Source of the DNA: Pseudomonadota bacterium
GTDB taxonomy: Bacteria > Desulfobacterota > Desulfobacteria > Desulfobacterales > Desulfobacteraceae
Assembly (NCBI GenBank): GCA_018821535.1
Contig: JAHJLV010000060.1
Span: forward strand, 124,001-188,000
DNA length: 64,000 nucleotides
Direction of reading: 5' to 3'
Within the stretch, counting starts at the first letter, position 1; every line of letters begins with the position of its first letter. Below, in pieces: positions 25,885 to 34,369 of the stretch. Both the position numbers and the translations under genes were made by a program. The notes below the pieces were generated by a model, which saw only the letters and a list, made by a program, of their open reading frames with translations, made no database searches and was not told where the DNA came from.

Positions 25885-26914
25885 AACAAGAATTTTAGAT
25901 GCAAATATAAACAGGTCTGCCGAAGGGTTAAGGGTTCTGGAGGATATTGCCAGATTCGGGTTTGACAACCAGACACTTTCTGCAGATCTTCGGTCCCTGC
26001 GGCATCAGGTGCGCGCACTGTTCAAGGGAACCGAAAATCAGCTTCTGGGTTCCAGAAATTCATCCACCGATGTGGGAGTGATAACCTCTTTAGGATCAAA
26101 AACAGATGATCGGATGAATTTGAAAGATACGGTGCTGTCCAATTTTAAACGGGTTCAGGAGGCTTTCAGAACCCTGGAAGAGATTTTAAAAACCACAGGC
26201 CAGTATTCAGCCGGTAAAAAAATGGAGGCGCTGCGGTTTGATATCTATTCTCTGGAACCCCGGTTTTTAAATTTGTTTAAACCCCGGTTTCCAGCCGGGA
26301 TTTACGGCATTCTGGGAGAAAAATTCAGCCAGGGCCTTACCAATGTCCAGGTGGCCCAACAGATGGTGGATGCGGGTATTGATATTCTCCAGTACCGGGA
26401 AAAAGCAAAGGATAAAAGCCTTGGGCAGATGTATACAGAATGCCTGGAAATCAGAGAGATTACCCGCAAGGCCAATGTGCCGTTCATTATCAACGATTTT
26501 GTGGATATTGCACTTATGGTGGGCGCAGACGGGGTGCATCAGGGGCAGGATGATCTGCCCGTAACGCAGGTGAGAAAAATCGCCCCGAACATGATGATCG
26601 GGTGCTCCACACATTCTCCGGAACAGGCGCACAAAGCCATTGCAGACGGTGCGGATTATATTGGCGTGGGACCGATTTTTACCACCCAGACCAAAGAGGA
26701 TGTCTGTGATGCCGTGGGTTTTGAATATCTGGACCATGTTGTAAAAAACCATGATATCCCCTTTGTGGCTATTGGCGGAATCAAACTTCATAATTTAAGG
26801 GATGTCCTGTCAAGGGGGGCAAAAACAGTTTGTCTGGTAACAGAAATTATCGGGGCACAGGATATTGGAAAAATCATTAAAGACATAAAAAACATATCAG
26901 GAGAGATTAAATGA
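25877..26914 (+). CDS. thiE: ThiD2-ThiE fusion: HMP-phosphate kinase and thiamine-phosphate synthase
   Basis: 345 residues. The N-terminal part (about 1-125; ILDANINRSAEGLRVLEDIA and RVQEAFRTLEEILKTTG) matches ThiD2, a small HMP-phosphate kinase domain found fused to ThiE in several bacterial groups. The C-terminal part (about 135-345) is ThiE, with ILQYREKAKDKS, INDFVDIALMVGADGVHQGQ and VGPIFTTQTK. The protein should carry out two consecutive steps joining pyrimidine and thiazole. No classical ThiD is present in the operon, so the fusion probably replaces it. It overlaps thiC by 4 bp. Confidence 0.88.
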   Translation: MSETRILDANINRSAEGLRVLEDIARFGFDNQTLSADLRSLRHQVRALFKGTENQLLGSRNSSTDVGVITSLGSKTDDRMNLKDTVLSNFKRVQEAFRTLEEILKTTGQYSAGKKMEALRFDIYSLEPRFLNLFKPRFPAGIYGILGEKFSQGLTNVQVAQQMVDAGIDILQYREKAKDKSLGQMYTECLEIREITRKANVPFIINDFVDIALMVGADGVHQGQDDLPVTQVRKIAPNMMIGCSTHSPEQAHKAIADGADYIGVGPIFTTQTKEDVCDAVGFEYLDHVVKNHDIPFVAIGGIKLHNLRDVLSRGAKTVCLVTEIIGAQDIGKIIKDIKNISGEIK

Positions 26915-28194
26915 ATACATCATATACCACCCAGATGGATGCGGCCCGAAAAGGGATTTTAACCCCCCAGATGGCGCAGGTGCTAGAACATGAGAATATA
27001 TCCCAGGCCCAGCTGATGGAAAAACTGGCCAAAGGTCACATTGCCATTCCTGCGAATAAGAATCATATAAATCTTAAGGCAGCAGGCGTGGGACAGGGAC
27101 TGAAAACCAAGATCAACGTTAATCTGGGCGTGTCAAAAGATGTCTGTTCATTTGATGCGGAAATGAACAAGGCGCACATGGCCATTGAATTCAAGGCCGA
27201 TGCGGTGATGGATCTGAGTGTATCCGGAGATACCGAAGGCTTTCGAAAACGGCTGGTCAGTGAAATCCCGGTAATGATCGGAACGGTTCCCATTTATGAT
27301 ACCCTGACCCGCACGGGTAAACCCACCGAAGACATCACCATAGAGGACTGGTTTGAAACCGTGGAGATTCATGGCAGAAACGGCGTGGATTTTATCACGA
27401 TTCATGCGGGGCTGACCCGCAAATGTGCCGTAAGCCTGCGGACCAATCCCCGATTGTGCGGGATTGTCAGCAGAGGCGGGGCTATTTTGTTTGAATGGAT
27501 GGAAAAAACCGGGAAGGAAAATCCATTTTATGAGCATTTTGACCGGCTGCTGGCTGCTTGTGAAAAATATGATATGTGTATCAGCTTAGGAGACGGGCTG
27601 AGGCCGGGCTGTATAAAAGACTCCACAGATGCGCCCCAGATCGAGGAATTGATCACCCTTGGCGAACTGACCAAGCGGGCCTGGGCAAAAAATGTTCAGG
27701 TGATGATTGAAGGCCCGGGGCATGTGCCGCTTCATGAAGTTGAAATGAACATGAAACTGCAAAAAAAATTATGCCATAATGCGCCTTTTTATGTGTTGGG
27801 GCCCCTGGTTACGGATATTGCGCCGGGGTATGACCATATTACCTCTGCCATTGGCGGTGCCCTGGCAGCCATGCACGGGGCGGATTTCCTGTGCTATGTC
27901 ACCCCGGCTGAACATCTGCGGCTGCCGTCGGCAGAAGATGTGAAAGAAGGGATCATGGCGTCACGCATTGCAGCCCATGCAGGGGATCTGGCAAAAGGGA
28001 TAAAAGGGGCTCAGGATCTTGACAACAAAATGAGCAAGGCCCGGGGTGAGCTGGACTGGGAAGGCCAGTTCGAATGCGCCATTGACCCTGAAAAAGCCCG
28101 GGCATACCGAAAATCATCCCAGCCGTCTGAAAAGGATGTGTGCACCATGTGCGGTGATTTCTGTGCGGTCAAACGGGTGAATGCCCTGCTTTAG
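26911..28194 (+). CDS. thiC: Phosphomethylpyrimidine synthase ThiC
   Basis: Rearranges aminoimidazole ribotide to HMP-phosphate. 427 residues with SLGDGLRPG, VMIEGPGHVPLHEVEMNM, APGYDHITSAIGG and the C-terminal cluster motif CTMCGDFC. It is the last gene of the TPP-riboswitch operon, overlapping thiD2E by 4 bp, which identifies it as the thiamine enzyme. The paralogue at 20482 belongs to the cobamide locus. It lacks the N-terminal extension of proteobacterial ThiC (600+ residues), as expected for the short anaerobe form. Confidence 0.95.
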   Translation: MNTSYTTQMDAARKGILTPQMAQVLEHENISQAQLMEKLAKGHIAIPANKNHINLKAAGVGQGLKTKINVNLGVSKDVCSFDAEMNKAHMAIEFKADAVMDLSVSGDTEGFRKRLVSEIPVMIGTVPIYDTLTRTGKPTEDITIEDWFETVEIHGRNGVDFITIHAGLTRKCAVSLRTNPRLCGIVSRGGAILFEWMEKTGKENPFYEHFDRLLAACEKYDMCISLGDGLRPGCIKDSTDAPQIEELITLGELTKRAWAKNVQVMIEGPGHVPLHEVEMNMKLQKKLCHNAPFYVLGPLVTDIAPGYDHITSAIGGALAAMHGADFLCYVTPAEHLRLPSAEDVKEGIMASRIAAHAGDLAKGIKGAQDLDNKMSKARGELDWEGQFECAIDPEKARAYRKSSQPSEKDVCTMCGDFCAVKRVNALL

Positions 28195-28229
28195 AAGGCT
28201 CAATCTCTCCTGATCTTTATGTTTTTTCC

Positions 28230-28273
28230 GACATCAACTCCGAAAAAGTCTTGACTTTTTCGGAGTTGATGTC
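28230..28273. repeat. Perfect 21-bp inverted repeat with 2-bp spacer upstream of the DUF4143 ATPase
   Basis: Left arm 28230-28250 (begins GACATCAACTCC) and right arm 28253-28273 (ends GGAGTTGATGTC) are exact reverse complements around TT. The right arm contains a -35 box and the repeat ends where the -10 begins, so it overlaps the promoter of the next gene. As RNA the left half would form a very stable hairpin at the end of the thi transcript. Confidence 0.95.
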
Positions 28274-28278
28274 ATAAT
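28251..28278 (+). promoter_or_regulatory. Promoter embedded in the palindrome, predicted to start at the ATG
   Basis: TTGACT (28251-28256), a 16-bp spacer and CATAAT (28273-28278), each one base from consensus. The expected start is at 28285-28286, the A of the ATG of the ATPase gene. The sequence just before the ATG (ATAATAGCCTTC) has no ribosome-binding site, so the message would be leaderless. Confidence 0.65.
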
Positions 28279-28285
28279 AGCCTTC

Positions 28286-29416
28286 ATGAAACGGTATCTG
28301 GCAGAATATATTAGAGAAGATCTGGATAAAAAAATTATCCTGCTGACCGGCCCGCGTCAAACCGGAAAGACAACGCTGTCAAAGATGTTGGAAAATGATT
28401 TTGATTATTTCAACTATGATAATGGTGATGACAGATTAAGCTTGCTGAAAAAATCCTGGGATCGGTCAAAATCTCTGATTATCCTTGATGAACTGCACAA
28501 ATTAAAAAACTGGAAATCATGGTTAAAGGGAATCTATGATACAGAAGGTATCCCGCCCTCAATACTTGTTACAGGCAGTGCGAAATTAGATACCTATAAA
28601 AAAGTCGGGGATTCTCTGGCAGGAAGATTCTTTCAGTTCAGAGTGCATCCTCTGGATCTTAAGGAAATTCATACATTTTTAAAGCCAGATGATCTTGAGG
28701 CGCAACTGGATAAACTTCTGATGTTTGGCGGTTTTCCTGAGCCCTTTTTAACCGGAACCGCTCGATTTTATAATCGCTGGAAAAAATCTCATCTTGATAT
28801 TATTTTAAAACAGGACCTCATAGACCTGGAAAATGTTCAGCAGATCACCCAGGTTGAAACGCTGATACAACTGTTAAGGATCCGGGTGGGCAGTCCCATA
28901 TCATACAGTTCTCTTGCTCAGGATCTGCAATGTTCAGACAAGACAGTGAAACGATGGCTGACCATACTTGAAAATATGTATGTGCTTTTCAAAGTGCTTC
29001 CTTTTCATAAAAATATTGCAAGAGCGATTCAAAAAGCGCCTAAATTTTATTTTTATGATACAGGCCAGGTTCTGGGTGATCAAGGCATTAAGCTTGAGAA
29101 TGCTGTGGCATGTGCTGTTCAGAAAGAATTGCATTTCCGGGAAGATTGTCTGGGGGAAGAAGGAAAACTGTATTATATGAAAAATAAGGATGGCAGAGAA
29201 ATCGATTTTTGCATCACTTCCAATACCATCCCTTCGCTGCTGCTGGAAGTAAAATGGAATGACAGTCATTTGAGCCCGAATTTTGAGATATTCAATAAAT
29301 ATTTTTCCAATATTAAAATGATTCAGATTTCAAAAATACTGGACCGTGAAAAGACCTTCCCGAATGGGGCACAAATCAGAAAGGCCTCCAGCTGGCTCAG
29401 CAAAATGACTTTTTAA
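28286..29416 (+). CDS. AAA-family ATPase with DUF4143 domain
   Basis: 376 residues. N-terminal P-loop ATPase with Walker A TGPRQTGKTT and Walker B LIILDELHKL; middle winged-helix-like segment (SYSSLAQDLQCSDKTVKRWL); C-terminal DUF4143 region with a PD-(D/E)xK-like core (REIDFCIT then LLLEVKW). Such ATPases are widespread in bacteria and archaea and their role is unsettled; a nuclease- or defence-related function has been suggested by the fold. It is a single-gene unit with its own promoter inside a perfect palindrome, and the winged-helix segment makes self-regulation at that palindrome plausible. Confidence 0.85.
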   Translation: MKRYLAEYIREDLDKKIILLTGPRQTGKTTLSKMLENDFDYFNYDNGDDRLSLLKKSWDRSKSLIILDELHKLKNWKSWLKGIYDTEGIPPSILVTGSAKLDTYKKVGDSLAGRFFQFRVHPLDLKEIHTFLKPDDLEAQLDKLLMFGGFPEPFLTGTARFYNRWKKSHLDIILKQDLIDLENVQQITQVETLIQLLRIRVGSPISYSSLAQDLQCSDKTVKRWLTILENMYVLFKVLPFHKNIARAIQKAPKFYFYDTGQVLGDQGIKLENAVACAVQKELHFREDCLGEEGKLYYMKNKDGREIDFCITSNTIPSLLLEVKWNDSHLSPNFEIFNKYFSNIKMIQISKILDREKTFPNGAQIRKASSWLSKMTF

Positions 29417-29450
29417 TTTGCAGCGTCCGGACAGATAGCGTCTTTACAGC

Positions 29451-30008
29451 TTAAATCTTTTGTTCTACCTTGCCAAAGCAGGGCATGCACAGGGTTTTGC
29501 CGTCAAACAGGCGGATGCGCGACTCCATGGTTTTTTCACCGCAATTGCTGCAGGCAAGACTTTTCATGATTCGGGCTGGCCGTACCGGCGGGGTATCAAT
29601 GGGCTGAATGGAAAAAAGATCGGTCAAATCGGCAGCCAGCAGTCGTTTGATGCGCAGCTGCCGCTGATCGTCAAGGCTGAGGGTTTCATCCTCATCCCGG
29701 CCAAAATCATTGTTAAAAACCGCCCTGAACCCTTTCTGGGTATCCCGGTTATAAAAGGTAAAGGCGGATTTGCCAAAATCCTTGTGGATCAGGTTGCCTT
29801 TGCCAAAAGAACATCCAGTGAGGAACTGGATGGCATCCACACCGCACATATCGGTTTCGGTAACGCATACCGGGGTAGACGCATTGTGGATATCCAGTTT
29901 TTCCCTTGCCAGTTCTGCTGCCCGGATGCCGATGGTCAGGCCCGGACAGTTGTGCCCGTGAAATGCAATGGTGTCTTTTATTAACTGGTCTTCAAGTTTA
30001 CAGGCCAT
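29451..30008 (-). CDS. FmdE family protein with C-terminal zinc ribbon
   Basis: 185 residues. The N-terminal FmdE domain has FHGHNCPGLTIG (metal-binding H17, H19, C21) and CGVDAIQFLTGCSFGKGNL. A C-terminal zinc finger (CSNCGE ... CMPC) follows at about 155-182. FmdE was first seen in formylmethanofuran dehydrogenase operons and is common in sulfate reducers near molybdenum or tungsten enzymes, but its function is not established. AAGGAGG precedes the ATG. It is the last gene of a three-gene minus-strand unit after a glycosylase and a kinase gene. Confidence 0.88.
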   Translation of the reverse strand: MACKLEDQLIKDTIAFHGHNCPGLTIGIRAAELAREKLDIHNASTPVCVTETDMCGVDAIQFLTGCSFGKGNLIHKDFGKSAFTFYNRDTQKGFRAVFNNDFGRDEDETLSLDDQRQLRIKRLLAADLTDLFSIQPIDTPPVRPARIMKSLACSNCGEKTMESRIRLFDGKTLCMPCFGKVEQKI

Positions 30009-30019
30009 GATTTGCCTCC

Positions 30020-30721
30020 TTAGGGTGTGTTAATAAATGTGTGCCAGAACATGAGCTCACCCAAAGCGGTTGATCTGATAAGATAGTCCACCTTGTTGCT
30101 GAACGCCAGGATCTGGATTTTTTTTAACCGTGTGCCGCTGTCTGACGCTTTTATGTCTGAAGCAGAACTGTCCGCCACATAGCCCCACATATGGTCAATG
30201 GCATTTTTCAGCCGTCCTTTTGAGGGCGGCGTTCTAAGCTGCAGTATCAGGATATCACAAAGGTCTTCAAACAAAAGCAGTTTTTTGGATATTTTAAAAC
30301 CCATCTGTTGGTAAAGTTCCGGATCTCTTGCCATGATGCTGTATTTATGAAACGCCCAGAGTTCCTGGGTGTTTTTGGGTAGCGGGATTCTTCCGGGTGG
30401 TTTGTCGGCATATTTTTGCGCCAGCAGGCCGTATTGCTCCAGAGGGCTGTTAATAAAGATTTCAGGCCAGATGATATCATTGTTCACGTGAACATTCACA
30501 GGGCTGTTATGATTAAAACCTCTAAGCTGCATTTCCGATACCAGAAGATGATGGCGAACCGCCAGTGAAGCCACGTGATTGGGCCACCGAAGCGTCTCCG
30601 GATGACAGGAATATCCTTTTTTTTTGTTTTGAATAATGGAAACAATACCGTGCAGTTCGCGATGTTCGCCCAAAAGACTTTTGTCATTTAAAAACCCGGC
30701 ATCGATATCCCATATTCTCAT
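30020..30721 (-). CDS. Pyrimidine-dimer DNA glycosylase (endonuclease V-like)
   Basis: 233 residues. The first 140 match the Pyr_excise family of T4 endonuclease V relatives: MRIWDIDAGFLNDKSLLGEH, ELHGIVSII, GYSCHPETLRWPNH and HHLLVSEMQLRGFNH. The enzyme would cut the glycosidic bond at UV-induced pyrimidine dimers and nick the backbone. The C-terminal 90 residues are not recognised and make it longer than phage forms. It sits between a PAS histidine kinase (14 bp upstream) and fmdE (11 bp downstream), an unexplained grouping. The ribosome site is weak. Confidence 0.78.
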   Translation of the reverse strand: MRIWDIDAGFLNDKSLLGEHRELHGIVSIIQNKKKGYSCHPETLRWPNHVASLAVRHHLLVSEMQLRGFNHNSPVNVHVNNDIIWPEIFINSPLEQYGLLAQKYADKPPGRIPLPKNTQELWAFHKYSIMARDPELYQQMGFKISKKLLLFEDLCDILILQLRTPPSKGRLKNAIDHMWGYVADSSASDIKASDSGTRLKKIQILAFSNKVDYLIRSTALGELMFWHTFINTP

Positions 30722-30735
30722 TTGCGTGATGTGTT

Positions 30736-32835
30736 TTATTTAAAAGGAAGGTGAATAATAAATTTTGTACCTTTTCCGGGAAAAGATTCCACTTCTATTT
30801 TTCCATTATGATCTTTAACAATAATAAAATAAGACAAAGATAATCCAAGCCCTGTGCCTTTATTGACTTCCTTTGTGGTGAAAAAGGGTTCGAATATTCT
30901 TTTGCGGGTGTCTTCATTCATTCCCGGCCCATTGTCCCCTATTTCGATCATGGCCATGTTATTTTTCTGTGAAAGACTCAGGATCAGGGTCGGGTCTTCA
31001 ATAAAGTGCGGGCTTTTATGAATGGCCTGTATCGCATTGGTAATGATATTCAGAAACACCTGAATGATTTTATTTTCTTCACAGATGACATCAGGGACAT
31101 CTGTATCCATATGTCTTATGATATTCACCCGCCTGATTTGATATTCTTTTTGCAGGCTGTAATCGCTGTTTGCAAGCACCATGGTTTTTGTCAACAGGTC
31201 TGAGAGACTGCAGGCCTGTTTGGGGGCCCCTTTTTTGGCAAAGGACAGCATGTTTTCAACAATTCTGGCCGCTTTCATTCCCGCGGTGTTGATGTTCGTC
31301 AGTTGCTGAAATATTTTCCTTTCTTCCATGAATTGCCGGATAGCCTCCATTGAGGTGCCGGCGTTTTGAGCCGCAGTGATATTTGCCGGAATATCTTCAG
31401 CCAGCCTGTTTTTTGCCAGTTGAACATTCTGTAAAATACCTGCCAGCGGATTATTTATTTCATGGGCCATGCCTGCTGCAAGTCCCCCCACAGACATCAT
31501 TTTTTCAGACTGTACCACCATTTCTTCCAGGCGGACTCGTGTGGTAACTTCATCCAGGCGGATAACTGCGCCTTCAAAACCGCTTTCCACAAGGGGGAAG
31601 ATGGTGATATCTTCATGGAATGTCTGTCCATTGTCTTCATAGGACAGTCTTATATTTTCCTGAAGTTTGCGTTCGTTAATAGCGGTTCTGATTTTTTGGG
31701 ATATTTTTTCAAGGCGCGGAATAGCAGCAAAAAGATCTTTTCCCAGTGCATTTTCGGTGAGAAGATGGGTTTGTTTTTCCGCCTGGCGGTTCCATTGGGT
31801 GATGTTCAAATCTGTATCCACGCCCACAAGAATGGACGGCATGGAGTCGATTATGTTTGACAGGTAATTCTGAAGGTTGAATAAATTGGTTTCAGCCTCC
31901 CGAAGCAGTGTAAGATCGATCATGGAGATCAGTTCTGCAGGTCGGCCATAATATTCTATGGTGCTGGCTTCAAGAAAGACAGGTTTTTCCTGTCCTGATC
32001 CGGAAAGAATTTTTATTTCATCTTTTTTAAAGCCGGTTTTCTGGATTTTTTTTCTATCCTCAGAAGAGATCAGGTTTTCAAAGCGCATCATTTTAAGTTC
32101 ATTTAAAGAATATCCGTAAAGCTTTTGCGCTGCTGGATTGGCATGGGTGAATTTTTGATCCTGGCATAAAACAATGGCCGTGGATGTTGTCTCAGATAAG
32201 ATTCTGAAAAGGTATTCGCTTTCTTTTAGTCGCAGCCTTGCTTTCTGGGTCTGTTCTCTTTCTTTTCTTAAACTGGTAAGAATAAAATGGATCAGCGCAG
32301 CGGTAATCAATGCAATAACCGCAAAGGTCAGAAAATTTCCGGCAAATTGATTTTCAATGGCCTGATAGGCACTGATCCATTCGGGTTTGAAATATTGTGT
32401 GCCAAAAAGGACACCCTGCACTGAAATTATAAACAAAATTGCGATTCGGCGCTGTTGCTTTTCCGGTATCGGACTGACAAGAATAATGGCTAAAAGAGAA
32501 AGAATGGTTGCAGGGCCTGAGATTCCGCCGTCAAAAAACCATAAAAAGCAGATATACAGCGTGCAGGCGAAAATCATAAGCCAGATGACCAGGGTGTGTT
32601 TTCGCCAGAAGCGGGCCATCAGGAAAAAAAGAAGATAGGCGATGCCAAAAAGAAGGTAGGCAAGGGTAAATACCTGGGGCGCTTCTAATATAAGGCTCAG
32701 TGCAACTGCAAGAAAAAAGGAGGCTGCTGAAAAAAAACAGGTTGCATTGATGCTTCTATCTTTAAGGACAGTGTCGGTTTTATCTCCCTGGGTGAAAATC
32801 CAAAAATTTTTATATCGGTTGTTTGTGTCCGGCAT
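30736..32835 (-). CDS. Membrane PAS-domain sensor histidine kinase
   Basis: 699 residues. About six membrane helices at 30-200 (for example FFSAASFFLAVALSLILEA, LLAIILVSPIPEK, FLTFAVIALITAALIHFILT), a short coiled coil, two PAS domains (about 215-330 and 335-450), HisKA with AAGMAHEINNPLAGILQN and HATPase with DNGPGM and KGTGLGLSLSYF. There is no receiver, and no response regulator is adjacent, so it is an orphan kinase. AAGGGAA lies before the ATG. It heads a unit with a UV-repair glycosylase and FmdE. Confidence 0.9.
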   Translation of the reverse strand: MPDTNNRYKNFWIFTQGDKTDTVLKDRSINATCFFSAASFFLAVALSLILEAPQVFTLAYLLFGIAYLLFFLMARFWRKHTLVIWLMIFACTLYICFLWFFDGGISGPATILSLLAIILVSPIPEKQQRRIAILFIISVQGVLFGTQYFKPEWISAYQAIENQFAGNFLTFAVIALITAALIHFILTSLRKEREQTQKARLRLKESEYLFRILSETTSTAIVLCQDQKFTHANPAAQKLYGYSLNELKMMRFENLISSEDRKKIQKTGFKKDEIKILSGSGQEKPVFLEASTIEYYGRPAELISMIDLTLLREAETNLFNLQNYLSNIIDSMPSILVGVDTDLNITQWNRQAEKQTHLLTENALGKDLFAAIPRLEKISQKIRTAINERKLQENIRLSYEDNGQTFHEDITIFPLVESGFEGAVIRLDEVTTRVRLEEMVVQSEKMMSVGGLAAGMAHEINNPLAGILQNVQLAKNRLAEDIPANITAAQNAGTSMEAIRQFMEERKIFQQLTNINTAGMKAARIVENMLSFAKKGAPKQACSLSDLLTKTMVLANSDYSLQKEYQIRRVNIIRHMDTDVPDVICEENKIIQVFLNIITNAIQAIHKSPHFIEDPTLILSLSQKNNMAMIEIGDNGPGMNEDTRKRIFEPFFTTKEVNKGTGLGLSLSYFIIVKDHNGKIEVESFPGKGTKFIIHLPFK

Positions 32836-32880
32836 TGAATTCCCTTGTTAAAAAAAGGAAAGTATTTTTGATAGAAGCAT

Positions 32881-32913
32881 TCGCCGTGTTTTGAATGCAT
32901 CAGAACACGGCGA
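32881..32913. terminator. Stem-loop after the zinc-ribbon gene
   Basis: TCGCCGTGTT (32881-32890) pairs perfectly over 10 bp with AACACGGCGA (32904-32913), loop 13 nt. It lies between the stop of the 61-residue gene (32941) and the start of the kinase gene (32835), both read on the minus strand. No U-tract follows, so termination efficiency is uncertain. Confidence 0.5.
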
Positions 32914-32940
32914 GGGTTTGTCTGTCAGATGTTGGCTGCT

Positions 32941-33126
32941 TTAACTGCCGGCTTCGTATGTGCAGGTCGTGAAATCGATTTGTTCCCCGCATTTGTCGCA
33001 TTTGTGTTTTTTTTCAAATTCATCGGAAAAAATTTCTTTTGCTGCACCACATTTCGGACAGCTGCATGTAAAAGATTTTAAATTTTTAAAACTTTCAAAA
33101 CCGGGGCAATGTTTAGGTGTTGTCAT
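32941..33126 (-). CDS. Small zinc-ribbon/rubredoxin-like protein
   Basis: 61 residues with two CxxC knuckles (CPKC at about residue 23 and CDKC at about 43), plus single cysteines flanking them. The spacing of about 20 residues suits one bound zinc or iron. The N-terminal CPGFESFKNLKSFTCSCP is typical of small proteins found in many sulfate reducers. Function is unknown; redox or RNA/protein-binding roles are possible. AGGAGG precedes the ATG and a stem-loop follows the gene. Confidence 0.75.
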   Translation of the reverse strand: MTTPKHCPGFESFKNLKSFTCSCPKCGAAKEIFSDEFEKKHKCDKCGEQIDFTTCTYEAGS

Positions 33127-33225
33127 TGTATCGTCCTCCTTGCTTGTGGAAGTTGTTTGGGAAAAAACCGCTAAAAAAATTAAATGCCAAATGCTTCATA
33201 TTGTCAAGCTAAAACAAAATCAGAT

Positions 33226-34218
33226 TTAATCAAGACCCACAATGGTTCTGCCCTGCAGGGTACCCTTGAGCATCTGCCTGATTTTATAGTCTAATTGATC
33301 CAGAGAAATCTGCTGAAAAATATTTTCAAATATATCAAATTTCCAGTCCGTGGCCAGTTTGTTCCAGATATGGGTTCGAAGGTGCATGGGGCAGTGCTGT
33401 GAATCAATCCCGATCAGGCTGACTCCCCGCAAAATGAAGGGGAAAACAGTAACGGGAAGCTCAAAGGAGGCCACGTTGCCGCAGCAGGTGACCACAGCAT
33501 TCTGTCGGCCTGATTTTATGGCAGTGGCCAGAATCTGTCCGCCAACAGTATCAATAACTCCGGCCCATTGTTCTTTAAGCAGGGGGGATTGGGTGTTCGC
33601 AAGAAAAGCATTCCTGTCAATAATTTGTTTAACACCCAGTTGATCGAGCAATGTACTGTCTTTTTTGCCGGAAACCGCACAGACATCATAGCCCAAGTGG
33701 GCCAGGATGCCTGCCGCAAGGCTTCCTACGCCCCCTGTAGCCCCGGTGACAAGGATGCTTCCATCTTCGGGTGCAACACTTCGGGTCAGTCTGTCCACAG
33801 ACATTCCTGCAGTAAATCCTGCGGTGCCAAAGATCATGCTCTGTTTCAGGGTCAGGCCCCCGGGCAGTCTGACCACCCAGTTTTCCGGCACCCGGATGTA
33901 CTGGCCGAATCCGCCCGGCGTATTCATTCCCAGATCATAACTGGTGACAATGACCTTGTCGCCTTTTTTGAACATATCTGTCCGGCTGTCTTCTACGATG
34001 CCGGCAGCATCAATTCCCGGGGTGTGCGGATAGTGTCTGGTAACCCCCTTGTTTCCCGTGGCAGACAGGGCATCCTTGTAATTTAATGATGAATACTGCA
34101 CCCGGATGAGCACATCATTGTCCGGAAGGTTGCTGACAGCAAGCGTTTTGATGTCACGGACAAACTGATTTTTGCCGGATTCTTCAGTGACAAAGGCTGT
34201 GTAGGAAATATTTTTCAT
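33226..34218 (-). CDS. YhdH/YhfP-family NADPH-dependent oxidoreductase
   Basis: 330 residues of the zinc-independent medium-chain dehydrogenase/reductase superfamily. The N-terminal half carries VQYSSLNYKDALSATGNKGV and PHTPGIDAAGIVEDS, and the Rossmann loop VTGATGGVGSLAAG sits near residue 155. The YhdH group includes acrylyl-CoA reductases; NADPH-dependent reduction of an enone or acrylyl-CoA is the likely reaction. The gene stands alone, divergent from the RNA methyltransferase gene. Confidence 0.9.
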   Translation of the reverse strand: MKNISYTAFVTEESGKNQFVRDIKTLAVSNLPDNDVLIRVQYSSLNYKDALSATGNKGVTRHYPHTPGIDAAGIVEDSRTDMFKKGDKVIVTSYDLGMNTPGGFGQYIRVPENWVVRLPGGLTLKQSMIFGTAGFTAGMSVDRLTRSVAPEDGSILVTGATGGVGSLAAGILAHLGYDVCAVSGKKDSTLLDQLGVKQIIDRNAFLANTQSPLLKEQWAGVIDTVGGQILATAIKSGRQNAVVTCCGNVASFELPVTVFPFILRGVSLIGIDSQHCPMHLRTHIWNKLATDWKFDIFENIFQQISLDQLDYKIRQMLKGTLQGRTIVGLD

Positions 34219-34369
34219 GAATATAATCCTTATGTTGAGTAGGCTTGAAATTCAAATTTACCAGAAATAAGGCATAAAGCCAGTTTTATTTTGGCAGGTA
34301 TATTTCCAAACCGGGTCAACCCTGTTATGATGTCAGGCATATGTGTTGAATTTACAGAGGATTTTAAAT

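Noticed and set aside
28230..28273. Intrinsic terminator of the thi operon
   Set aside because: Very stable hairpin but followed by ATAATAGCC, not a U-tract; a promoter/operator role fits better, though attenuation of readthrough cannot be excluded.
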